Source of the DNA: Paraphysoderma sedebokerense
Taxonomy: Eukaryota > Blastocladiomycota > Physodermatomycetes > Physodermatales > Physodermataceae
Direction of reading: 5' to 3'
Assembly (NCBI GenBank): GCA_025602915.1
Contig: JAHLJZ010000037.1
Coordinates: forward strand, 157,881-221,880
DNA length: 64,000 nucleotides
Shown here: one piece after another, positions 50,599 through 59,702 of the stretch
How the letters are laid out: each line of letters opens with the position of its first letter
How positions within the stretch are numbered: the stretch's first letter is position 1
Translations under genes and position numbers: made by a program
The notes under the pieces: generated by a model
Seen by the model: the letters and a program-made list of their open reading frames with translations, nothing else
Databases searched by the model: none
Told to the model about the DNA's origin: nothing

Positions 50599-52287
50599 TC
50601 ACGGATACACAATTTCGCCATTCCTTATTTCCAAAAATCTAAGCCAAGAATTCATTTCCAAAATTTTTTTCACCTCGTCAAACACCGGGTCCAAAATATC
50701 CGGCGACACATTTTTGCCTTCCCCTAATTTCGTCTTGACTTCTTCTACCACCGACGACCGTAGTTTAGCGGTGATGTTTAATTCAAATGGTGATCCTGGT
50801 AAAATATAATTTCTAAGAATATTTTGAATCATTTGATTGATGAGGACCATCGTGACTTGTTTTTTCTGAGTACTTGCAGATTGTTTTTCTGGTGACTGTG
50901 ACTGTGACTGTGACTGTGGCGAGCCGTTGTGTTGATTGGTACCACCCGTTCCTTGTTGAGATTGAATTGATAAAAGCTGTTGATACTTCTCCATCACTTT
51001 TTTATAATCATTGATAAATTCTGCGTTTTCACCGGCAAAATCTTTCACTATTTGTAATTGAAATTGTTCCCATAACATCGCATCATCGATTGCTTTGTCG
51101 ATGGTTAATTTTTCTTCTGAATTCGTGATTCCTTTCTGACGGTGACAATGTCGGAGATACCGAACGTGTCGGTGTGCTCGAAACAACGGAACAATGACAT
51201 CAACGAAATGAATCAACATCGTAATAAGTAACAGGAATATCGTCCCGTATATATACGTATATCCCCATTTCCAAATCGGGTAAGACGTAATAAAGTGCAA
51301 CACACTTCCAATAATCATGGCTGAAAACGCGAATCCAAGGTCAAATTTAATACCAAAATTGTCGCGACTATTTCGGATGATGAATAGCAATAACAAACAA
51401 AATAACGGGGAAGGAGTAACAAGGACGTAAAGCGGCATAAACATTGGTTGAAGGTCACAATAATCTATGTGATTTAAACGTGGTAGAATAGCGATTAACA
51501 TGGCGACGATTTCAATGACTAACATGACGCAGTAAGTTCGTAAAATTGCTGTGCCGTTGACTTTGCCCATCGCTGAAGGAAGTTCGTGTTGGGATGTGGA
51601 TGTTGAAGAGGTAGGTTTAGTAGAATTGAGTTCCCCGATGGGTACCTTATTCCCGGCATCTTCTTCTGTGATACCAAAAATTTTTAAATTCGTAGTCCAG
51701 CTGTAATTACTGGATCCAATTTGTCCGCTACTATTAGTATGATGTTTATAAATGTCACGAATCAACATAAACTTGAAAATTTTTCTCGCGTATTTCTCCA
51801 GGACGCGATACTTTTTTCGCGACATTGTCTGCCGTCGCTTTCCTGTGCCATTAATACCAAAATTGTCTATCTTCCAAAGAATAGAATACGACAGTTCCTC
51901 TGTTAACACATAATGCGCTGCGCGCATGTAAAACGTTAATAATAGTAACGGTAAAAACAAATACGTGATATAGAAAGTCGGACCGCATCCAAATATATAT
52001 GCGAATATCGAATGATGGTATGCTATTGAACCGAACATTCGAATACGTGCAACCCAAAAGTTGCAAAGTGGAATTGCTATAATTCCTTGCAAAAAAAGTA
52101 AAGGGACACTTCGCGTTTGAATATGGTTGACGTGACGGTACTTGTAGATGAAGAAACTAGGAATGATGAAATATAGATTGACGAAAATGAGGGAGGTAAT
52201 GAATACGATATATGAGATGTTGTAGAATTCTGGTGAAAAGTCGATGACGAGGAAATTATTTCCAATATCAGTGACGTTGTAAGACAT
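50599..52287 (-). CDS. 7TM-RGS protein 1
   Basis: Single-exon gene, 562 residues. The N-terminal 390 residues show seven hydrophobic segments: one before the family signature YRHVNHIQTR, two before the long hydrophilic loop, and four after it, ending near the GYTYIYGTIFLLLITML segment. The C-terminal part (about 410-550) is an RGS domain: LWEQFQLQIVKDFAGENAEF, FINDYKK, then after an insert NILRNYILPGSPFELNI and ILDPVFDEVKKILE. RGS domains accelerate GTP hydrolysis on G-alpha subunits. A 7TM-plus-RGS layout resembles plant AtRGS1 and fungal membrane RGS proteins; ligand and G-alpha partner are unknown. The insert splitting the RGS domain holds an SQSQSQ repeat. It has the longest cytoplasmic loop of the four paralogues. 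Confidence 0.85.
   Translation of the reverse strand: MSYNVTDIGNNFLVIDFSPEFYNISYIVFITSLIFVNLYFIIPSFFIYKYRHVNHIQTRSVPLLFLQGIIAIPLCNFWVARIRMFGSIAYHHSIFAYIFGCGPTFYITYLFLPLLLLTFYMRAAHYVLTEELSYSILWKIDNFGINGTGKRRQTMSRKKYRVLEKYARKIFKFMLIRDIYKHHTNSSGQIGSSNYSWTTNLKIFGITEEDAGNKVPIGELNSTKPTSSTSTSQHELPSAMGKVNGTAILRTYCVMLVIEIVAMLIAILPRLNHIDYCDLQPMFMPLYVLVTPSPLFCLLLLFIIRNSRDNFGIKFDLGFAFSAMIIGSVLHFITSYPIWKWGYTYIYGTIFLLLITMLIHFVDVIVPLFRAHRHVRYLRHCHRQKGITNSEEKLTIDKAIDDAMLWEQFQLQIVKDFAGENAEFINDYKKVMEKYQQLLSIQSQQGTGGTNQHNGSPQSQSQSQSPEKQSASTQKKQVTMVLINQMIQNILRNYILPGSPFELNITAKLRSSVVEEVKTKLGEGKNVSPDILDPVFDEVKKILEMNSWLRFLEIRNGEIVYP
50892..50919 (-). repeat. Hexanucleotide microsatellite coding for Ser-Gln
   Basis: Four to five units of gtgact, coding on the minus strand for SQSQSQSQ inside the insert that splits the RGS domain of 7TM-RGS protein 1. 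Length may vary between strains. Confidence 0.85.
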
Positions 52288-52752
52288 TTCTTTGGATACT
52301 TTCTTTATCGACTAAGGGTAGTCAGTTATTAGGTTTCAGGTAAAACCGCATCATGTCGCGGAAAGGGGGAAAGATAACCAGGTACGTTGAGGCTTTGTGA
52401 TAATTAAACAGCTTAGCAATAACTCTCTTACTTACCAATATGTGTTGGTTGAATATTTGGTCGAATAGGCATGGACAAGTCAGTTGAGCCCGGACGGGAC
52501 TAGAAGTCAATAACGAAAGGCATGACTCTTGAATCTAATAATATTACAGGTTCCGCCGCCATTCTTTCTTTTATTGAGATATGAGATAAAATAACAAAAC
52601 TGAACTGAAACTAATGTATTTCACATTAAGCTGCACTTGATGATTAACAATTACTTCCTGCAGACGTCTATGATAGAAACAAAATTTGATTGCAACACAA
52701 ACAAAATGAACAATGTTCAAGGTACTGTATGAAGTTAGCTCTTTAATATCAT
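52288..52752. other. Spacer between 7TM-RGS genes 1 and 2
   Basis: About 465 bp. No gene supported. It carries the promoter side of gene 1 and the 3' flank of gene 2. Confidence 0.5.
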
Positions 52753-54321
52753 TCATAGAATCTCTCTACTTCCTCGATTCCTAAGCGTGGCCTGAAATCT
52801 TGGCCACGAATTCATTTCTAAATTCTTCTTGACTTCTTTAAAAACAGGTTCTAATATATCAGGCGTTAACAGTTTTCCCTCTGCTTTACCAGTTTTGACT
52901 TCCTCCATAATAGAGGATCTCACTTTTCCACTGATGTTGAGTTCAAACGGCGCACCAGGAGCGATGTAGTTTCTTATCATTGATTGTAACATGACGTGAA
53001 TATGTGATGGAGTTACGACATGACCGGTTGACGAAGCGAGTGTAGAAGATGGCAATTGATCAGTCGAATTTATCGAAATGGTGGTTTTAATCTTGAGACT
53101 TCCTTTCATCACATGCGGGAAGTGACTTTCTTCGACGGATTTGATTTTGGACATTATCTTCCTGTAATCATTTATGAACTGTGCATTTTCTCCAGCGTAG
53201 TCACTGATGACCTGCTGTTGAAACTGCAACCATAGTACCGGATGATTTATCACTTGATCTAAACTCATATTATCCGTTCCCTCCTTTTCTCCTTGCCCAC
53301 TCTGTTTCATGTGACGGTAAGCCCGGTAGGTAGGAAGCACGATGTCAATAGAATGGACCAATAATGTCGCTACAAGAAGAAATGTGACCCCTCGAATGTA
53401 TGTATAACCAAATATCCATATAGGAAACTCAGCAATGAAGTAAAAAATAGCACCAACGAGCATGCACGCAAAAGAAAACCCCAAACCAAATTTGATATGA
53501 AAATTATCTTTGACATCACGCATGACGAATAATAAAGGAATGATAAGAAATGGGGCCGGTACAATGAGAGCATAGAGAGGCATAAACATCGCTAGCACGT
53601 TACAATATGGGATATTGCCCAAGTTGGGGACAATAGCGATAAGTAATAGCGCAATTTCGACCAGAAAGAGCGCCCCGTAATTTCGAAAGACCGTAAAGTT
53701 ATTGACTTTGGACATTGTGAAATCTTCCGAGTTATTTCTAGAAGTCAGAAAGAGCTGGGATGTATCCGGAGAAGCAGTCGCCGATGTCCCACTACTGTCG
53801 GGTCGACTGTATACCTCTCGAATCATCAAATACCGGAATATTTGATGTACAAAACGGTCGCAACTTCTGTACTTCTTTCTTTGAAGTGTCCCAGTACCAT
53901 CTAATTTTCGCAATATCGACTGAGACATGGCTTCTGACAATACACATTGAGCAGCCCGCATGAAAAATGTAAGCAAGAGCATCGGAAAGAAGAAATAAGC
54001 GAGGTAGAACGTAGAAGCACATCCGAATGCGGTTTCAAATGTAGTATGACGGCTTGCTATACTACCAAATAGACGAATTTGTCCAAGCCATTGATTGCAT
54101 AGTATAATGCAGAAAAAGCACTGAAGCAGAAGTAATGCGTAGTTCCTTGTCTGAATGTGATTAACATTGCGGAAAAGCCAGACAAAGCAAGGTGGAATGA
54201 TCAAGTATAAATTGATAATAACACATAAAACGATATATGCAGTCAAAGAATAATAATAAAATTCGTCGCTAGGGTTCAGCAGTAGAAAGTTATTCCCTAT
54301 GTCAGTTATCTCGGTCGACAT
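52753..54321 (-). CDS. 7TM-RGS protein 2
   Basis: Single-exon gene, 522 residues, with the same plan as gene 1. The N-terminus is MSTEITDIGNNFLLLN, then a first membrane segment, the VNHIQTR signature, GQIRLFGSIASRH, further hydrophobic segments, a polar loop (RPDSSGTSATASPDTSQLFL), four more membrane segments including FGYTYIRGVTFLLVATLL, then a C-terminal RGS domain: LWLQFQQQVISDYAGENAQF, FINDYRK, MIRNYIAPGAPFELNI and ILEPVFKEVKKNLEMNSWPRF. Closest to gene 3 in the window; both share the SQLFL and EDFTM/EEFTM loop segments. Expected to act on a G-alpha subunit at a membrane; nothing in the sequence identifies the signal it senses. Confidence 0.85.
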   Translation of the reverse strand: MSTEITDIGNNFLLLNPSDEFYYYSLTAYIVLCVIINLYLIIPPCFVWLFRNVNHIQTRNYALLLLQCFFCIILCNQWLGQIRLFGSIASRHTTFETAFGCASTFYLAYFFFPMLLLTFFMRAAQCVLSEAMSQSILRKLDGTGTLQRKKYRSCDRFVHQIFRYLMIREVYSRPDSSGTSATASPDTSQLFLTSRNNSEDFTMSKVNNFTVFRNYGALFLVEIALLLIAIVPNLGNIPYCNVLAMFMPLYALIVPAPFLIIPLLFVMRDVKDNFHIKFGLGFSFACMLVGAIFYFIAEFPIWIFGYTYIRGVTFLLVATLLVHSIDIVLPTYRAYRHMKQSGQGEKEGTDNMSLDQVINHPVLWLQFQQQVISDYAGENAQFINDYRKIMSKIKSVEESHFPHVMKGSLKIKTTISINSTDQLPSSTLASSTGHVVTPSHIHVMLQSMIRNYIAPGAPFELNISGKVRSSIMEEVKTGKAEGKLLTPDILEPVFKEVKKNLEMNSWPRFQATLRNRGSREIL

Positions 54322-55325
54322 TGATACACTCTCGCAGATGACTCGATGAGACTTCGTAGTGGGAAGGAGGAAAACTTCCTAGCGAGAGCAACACTAAATA
54401 GTTGTCGTAGTTTCAATGCAGACAGGGTATTTTCTTTCCAACGTAATTTAGTGAACTTCGAAATGAGAATGTGAGGAATCTCGTTGCGAATGAATTTGCC
54501 GCTCAGGGGCCTATTATCTGCCAAGAAGAATTTTCAGCTCATCGTCGATCTTCAACTTTTTTTCCTCCGAGGGGACAATGCTTTGAAGTGTTTCTAATAA
54601 ATATTTCACCGCAGTAACCAATCGACTACTCCGAATTGTTTAATCCAGTAATCCTCACTTCACTTCCCGCAAAAATCTCATGGTTGCATAAGGAATGTGA
54701 TGTGTCAGTATTGCAGATAACAGCCACTTGATGCAGTGACTTATTCATGGTTTCCAACATTTGAATAACCCCCTATTATTAATAACAATAATCTGTTTCA
54801 CCGCAGATACGTATTTTAATCTACGTTTCACGCGATTCCTTACCTACAGTTTCCATGTCGCGAAGGAAACTGCTATCCTGACCCTATTTGCATTTTCTTG
54901 AATATATACACATATACGCATGGGACGTTGACAATGCAACTACGTATGTGCTCACACTAACCTTATAAATTGAATGCAGTAAATATATAACCGAGGTAAG
55001 AAGATGCTCATTAGAACCGAAATCAGAATCTCCAACTGCTGCATCCAGCTGCTGTCTGAATACCTAGACGGGCAAGTGCATTTGGACACAAATCCGGGCA
55101 AGCGAGAGTATACATGTAGAGAATATTGAGCCAAATTATGTGTTCTAAAAAATATGAAATAGTGCTCATATCATTCGATTTTATTATGATATATTATAGA
55201 AAACATGTAAGGAAGCTCAGACTTCATAACCACCTTCGTCAGAGGCGAGCAGCATTCTAACTATCACATGTATTAAAAATAGAAATACTTTAGTTAATTT
55301 GGGAAACAAGCGGATATATATGCCA
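54322..55325. other. Spacer between 7TM-RGS genes 2 and 3
   Basis: About 1 kb, AT-rich. I find no protein-like open frame, RNA gene or mobile element. Presumably the promoter of gene 2 lies at its left end. Confidence 0.5.
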
Positions 55326-56878
55326 TCATGGGGGACTCTTATTCCCTCCATTCTTAAGCGTCGCTCTGAATCTAGGCCAGGAATTCGTTTCCAAATTCTT
55401 TTTGACCTCTTTGAGAATCGGCTCCAGTAGTTGAAGGGTCAAAAGTGTTCCCTCAGCCTTTCTATTTTTGTCTTCTCCCATCAATGACGATCTCGCCTTT
55501 CCGCTTATATTGAGTTCAAATGGGGCACCAGGGGAAATGTAGTTGCGAATTATCTCTTGAATCATAGTGTGGATATGAGTCGAGTTTGCCCCTTGATTGG
55601 CAGGGATCGCGGGGGCGGAGAAAGGTGACGATTGATCAAGGACATTGTTTTTGGTATCTGCTTTCGCTGCGGCCGTAGAAGAGAGTTGTGACTCAATCGG
55701 TTTAAGTTTGGCAACTATTCTCTTATAATCGTTGATAAACTGGGAATTCTCCCCGGCGTAGTCGCGGACTATTTGCTGTTGAAACTGCACCCAATATACC
55801 GGATGATCTATGACTTGATCCAAAGTTAAGTTATCTTGATCGTCTTTTCTGACAGATGCGCTCGTTTTCGTTTGAAGGTAAGCACGGTAGACGGGAACCA
55901 CTGTGTCAACTGTATAAACAAGCAAGATCGCAATAAGGAGAAATGTGACCCCACGAATGTGAGTATACCCGTATATCCATATTGGATATTCAGCTATAAA
56001 ATAAAAAACTTGAGAACAGAGGATGCATCCAAACGAAAAGGCTAAGCCAAATTTGATATGAAAATTATCTTGAATATCGCGCATGACGAACAGTAATAAG
56101 ATACTGAACAGCGGTGCTGGTATCAGTAATACGTAAAGGGGGATATACATAGTGTATATATTGCAGTACTGAATGTCGCTGATGGTGGCAAGAATCGGGA
56201 TAAGTGCCAACATAATTTCACCTAGGAAGGCCGCGGCATAGATTCGGAGTAACGCAGAATTATTGACTTTGGCCATTGTGAACTCTTCGGGGTTGACCGC
56301 GGAATTCAGAAAAAGTTGAGACGCATTGGATGAATTCGTAGCCGAGGACGATTCATTGCTGCTGTTGCGTTCATACACTGCTCGTGTGAATAAGTACCGA
56401 AATACCAGATGCGCGTAACGGTCCAATTTCCCGTAATTCTTTCTCTTTGGCGCTCCCTTCCCATCTAGATTTTGCAACATTGTTCTAGACATCGCTTCCG
56501 ACAAAACGCATTGCCCAGCTCGTATGTACAGCGTTAGAAATGACATTGGAAATATTAAGTATACCGTCCAGAACGTCGAAGCGCATCCAAATACTGTTGA
56601 ATATGCAGGATGACGGCTTGCCAAACTGCCGAATGGGCGAAATTGTCCAAGAAATAGATTGCATAATATAATGAAACTAAAACACTGAATTAGAATCAAT
56701 GTATAGTTTCTTGTCTGAATGTGATTGACTTTACGGTAAAACCAAACGAAGGGATGAGTACGTATACATTGAGCAATGTACACAATATAATATAAGCTGT
56801 CAAAGATTTATGGTAAAACTCATCACTAGAATCTAATAGTAGAAAGTTATTCCGTATGTCAGCTATACTGGTAGACAT
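55326..56878 (-). pseudogene. 7TM-RGS protein 3, frameshifted near its N-terminus
   Basis: The N-terminus is in one frame (from 56878: MSTSIADIRNNFLLLDSSDE, then a first membrane segment to LIPS) and the rest is in another (from near 56755 to the stop at 55326). By comparison with genes 2 and 4, bases are missing around 56745-56755, just before the VWFYRKVNHIQTR signature: one or four bases, net loss of 1 modulo 3. No intron interrupts this place in the paralogues and no good splice pair is visible. Everything downstream is open for more than 450 codons, with seven-segment and RGS features intact (QFQQQIVRDYAGENSQF, FINDYKR, PGAPFELNI). It is either a recent pseudogene, a sequencing error, or a shorter protein started downstream. 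Confidence 0.75.
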
Positions 56879-57505
56879 GGTATATTTCTCGCAGTTTGTT
56901 GGTGAAAGTCGAATTGAACTGGAAAGCGGGTAACGACTTCCTGTAAGTGCGACGTAGGATGGCAGGCACGCAAATGGAATTCACTATGGCGTAATCAATT
57001 TTAATATAATTTGTACCACTCAGCTGTGCATAGGTTCAAATTCCTAAATTTGAATCCAAGGGAAGAGAACAGAGAATTGCACGAAACTGTTGTGTTGAAA
57101 GGTGGTTCTCATGGGCATGCAACGAGCTGGATAAAAATACTATAGAAATTACGATTGAACGACTGAATTCAATATCATGACTTGACGTAAAACAGACGTA
57201 TTTTAACGATCTTGGTAGAATCTCTGGTGGCAGTGTCCCAGATTTTTAATCTTCCCAAGTGTTTCGAATTTTGAGTGTAATTGCATAGCGAAGACAGTAT
57301 CTACCGTGATGCACAGTGAATCTCTTTATTGATTAAGGAAATAATTAGATGATATAAATGGAATATGTAAGTAAATATATTGCTCAGTTGAAGCAGCACT
57401 ATCTTTTTCATTCGAACTCCCATGATGCCTCGTTTTTCTGACACCAGCTAAGCATTAATCATCTAATGTGCACAGAAACGTAAAAAAAGAGCTACCTTCT
57501 TCGCA
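56879..57505. other. Spacer between 7TM-RGS genes 3 and 4
   Basis: About 630 bp with no supported gene. A short inverted pair (ggttcaaattcctaaatttgaatcc, 57031-57055) could form a hairpin but has no tRNA shape. Confidence 0.45.
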
Positions 57506-59017
57506 TCAAACAGTAAATGTCATTTCTGCGGATTTTCTATTCAACTCAGCTTGAAACCTTGGTAAAGAATTCATCTCGAGATTCTTTTTAACCTCTTTCA
57601 TCACAGGATCCAGGATGGTTACTGTGATATTCCCTCCATTTGCTCTGCACGCTTTGACTTGTTCGATTACTGATGACCGCACTTTTCCACTGATGTTGAG
57701 TTCAAACGGGGCACCGGGAATTATATAATTTCGCGCTAGCAGTTCAATTCGCATTGTGTCCGTCGGGGATTTCTTGGAGTCGATTGGCGAGGCTGTAGGT
57801 TGTTCCACAGGAGTGACATTATCTAAAATTTTTCTGGCTGTAGAATCATCATCCAATTTGTTTTTAGACACTAGCTTTCGATAGTCATTGATGAATTGTA
57901 TGTTTTCTCCGGCAAAATCGCTAATGACTTGTTGTTGGAATTGCGCCCACAGTGCTGGATCTTCCATAACTTGCTCTAAACTCAGTTTGTCTTTTCCTCC
58001 TTTAATTCTCACAGAATTATGTTTTATATGACGATATGCACGATAAACTGGTAGCACAACATCGACAGTTAGTACCACAAGCGTTCCGAACAGTAGAAAA
58101 GCCACCCCGTTGATGTATGTATAACCAATGTACCAAGTAGGGAACGCAGCGACAAAGTACAGGATTATATTAATAAACATGCTGCAGAACGTAATAATTA
58201 ATCCACTTTTGATTCCGAATTTATCTTGCATGTCGCGAATAAGGTAGAGTAATAATATACTAATAAGTGGCGATGGAACGATTAAAATGTACAAAGGGGT
58301 AAATATCGCTCGCGTATCGCAGTATGGTACATTATTCCTGTGCGGCAGGATGGCGACAGCCATGAGAGCGACTTCAATGATAATAGTGACAGCAAAATTT
58401 CGCAGTACTGCTATTGTGCTTACTTTTGCCATAGTATCGTTTTGTGAAATGCCTTCTGGGGGAAGGGACTGTACTGACGTAGTCCCTGAATCGGTGGGTC
58501 TATGTCGGTTATAGACATTGCGAATTAAAATGTATCGAAGACTGATAAACATAAAACGATCGAAAATATTGTGCTTTCGATGTAAACTTTTTCCATCTAA
58601 GCGTTGCATTATGGATTGGGACATTGCTTCCGACAGTACAAAATGGCCCAAACGCATGAATAACGTGAGCAAGGCCAACGGGAAAAACAAATATGTAACG
58701 AAGAATGTTGCTTCACAACCATAGAGTGACCTAAATAAACTACTTCGGTAAGCTATACTTCCAAATGGTCGTATCCGCGCCAGCCAAAGGTTACAGAGTG
58801 GTATACACATGAAACATTGCAGAAACAGCAAGGTGTAATTTCTTGTTTGAATGTGGTTCACTCGCCGATAATAATATATGAAAAATGGAGGAATGAGAAT
58901 GTATAAGTTGATAAGAATACTCAGTGCAATGAATATGGCGAGTGTCGTCTGGTAAAATTCGTCGGTAGAATTCAAGAGGAGAAAATTATCTCCAATGTCG
59001 AGAATTCTCGTTGACAT
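57506..59017 (-). CDS. 7TM-RGS protein 4
   Basis: Single-exon gene, 503 residues. N-terminus MSTRILDIGDNFLLLNSTDE, first membrane segment, RRVNHIQTR signature, LARIRPFGSIAYR, two further segments, a short polar loop (RHRPTDSGTTS), four more segments ending with YTYINGVAFLLFGTLVV, then the RGS domain: LWAQFQQQVISDFAGENIQF, FINDYRK, LARNYIIPGAPFELNI, ILDPVMKEVKKNLEMNS. Genes 1 and 4 share the LARIR...FGSIAY form, while 2 and 3 have GQ-[IF]-R. Its start lies only about 350 bp from the end of the copia element, so its promoter region has been disturbed or shortened by that insertion. Confidence 0.85.
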   Translation of the reverse strand: MSTRILDIGDNFLLLNSTDEFYQTTLAIFIALSILINLYILIPPFFIYYYRRVNHIQTRNYTLLFLQCFMCIPLCNLWLARIRPFGSIAYRSSLFRSLYGCEATFFVTYLFFPLALLTLFMRLGHFVLSEAMSQSIMQRLDGKSLHRKHNIFDRFMFISLRYILIRNVYNRHRPTDSGTTSVQSLPPEGISQNDTMAKVSTIAVLRNFAVTIIIEVALMAVAILPHRNNVPYCDTRAIFTPLYILIVPSPLISILLLYLIRDMQDKFGIKSGLIITFCSMFINIILYFVAAFPTWYIGYTYINGVAFLLFGTLVVLTVDVVLPVYRAYRHIKHNSVRIKGGKDKLSLEQVMEDPALWAQFQQQVISDFAGENIQFINDYRKLVSKNKLDDDSTARKILDNVTPVEQPTASPIDSKKSPTDTMRIELLARNYIIPGAPFELNISGKVRSSVIEQVKACRANGGNITVTILDPVMKEVKKNLEMNSLPRFQAELNRKSAEMTFTV

Positions 59018-59363
59018 GTCTGCCTGGTATTAAAATTTAAGTACGAGTAGTAAATTGAATATGTTTGTTCATGTGAAATTATTTTTGGAGCCGCTAACAG
59101 AGACAGACGGCCTTAATGAAGGCAATGTTGTAATTCGGAATGCAGAGGAAATGGATACATCGGGCCAATTTCAAATTGAAAACAATAAAGGAATTCCTGA
59201 ACTCTCAAGTTGTGTTCGCGAATCGGCGGTCGAGACTCGAAAAGATGAAGAATGCGAAACCTTTGACACATCCTGTATGTTCAAATAGTGTTCAAATCCC
59301 CAATAATGTGCAGAAAATTGCGTGATCATGGTGACATTGGGTGGCACGAGTGAAAGAGGCAAT
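59018..59363. other. Short 5' flank of 7TM-RGS gene 4, bounded by the copia LTR
   Basis: About 350 bp between the ATG of gene 4 and the 3' LTR. The plus-strand open frame at 59055-59288 has no recognisable feature. No gene called. Confidence 0.5.
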
Positions 59364-59680
59364 CTTTAGGCGGGAAGACGTATTCCGGTAACTAGCGACG
59401 TAACGAACAGTAGACGTTATATGGATTACTGCTTTCGCATATAATCCAACAACACAGACTTATTGACTGGATCACTCAATGTATTCAATCACTTATTCCA
59501 ATACACTTTCTCTTCACTCTATTCCTGACCTTCTTTCCCTTATATGGTACAACTATCAGAGCAAGCTTCCATCAGTTTCCATTCCCATACATTTATGACA
59601 TATCGTGTAACCGTAGATCTTCTGATTGTGTTACATTGTTCACCAAGTTCACCATAACATATTCGGACTATATTCCAACA
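59364..59680 (-). repeat. 3' LTR of the copia element
   Basis: Begins TGTTGG (minus strand, from 59680) directly after the polypurine tract. It ends near 59364, where identity with the right-edge LTR stops, giving about 317 bp. The inner end reads CTAAA(G) rather than a clear CA, so the outer boundary is uncertain by one or two bases. A TATA-like CATATAAG lies around 59540. Confidence 0.8.
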
Positions 59681-59693
59681 CTCCCCCCTGTCC
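59681..59693 (-). other. Polypurine tract of the copia element
   Basis: The minus strand reads GGACAGGGGGGAG immediately before the TGTTGG start of the 3' LTR. This is the expected primer for plus-strand DNA synthesis. Confidence 0.75.
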
Positions 59694-59702
59694 GAATACT
59701 GC

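Noticed and set aside
57031-57055. Inverted pair that recalls a tRNA T-arm (GGTTCAAATTCC)
   Set aside because: No D-arm, anticodon arm or acceptor stem can be drawn around it. A chance hairpin is more likely.
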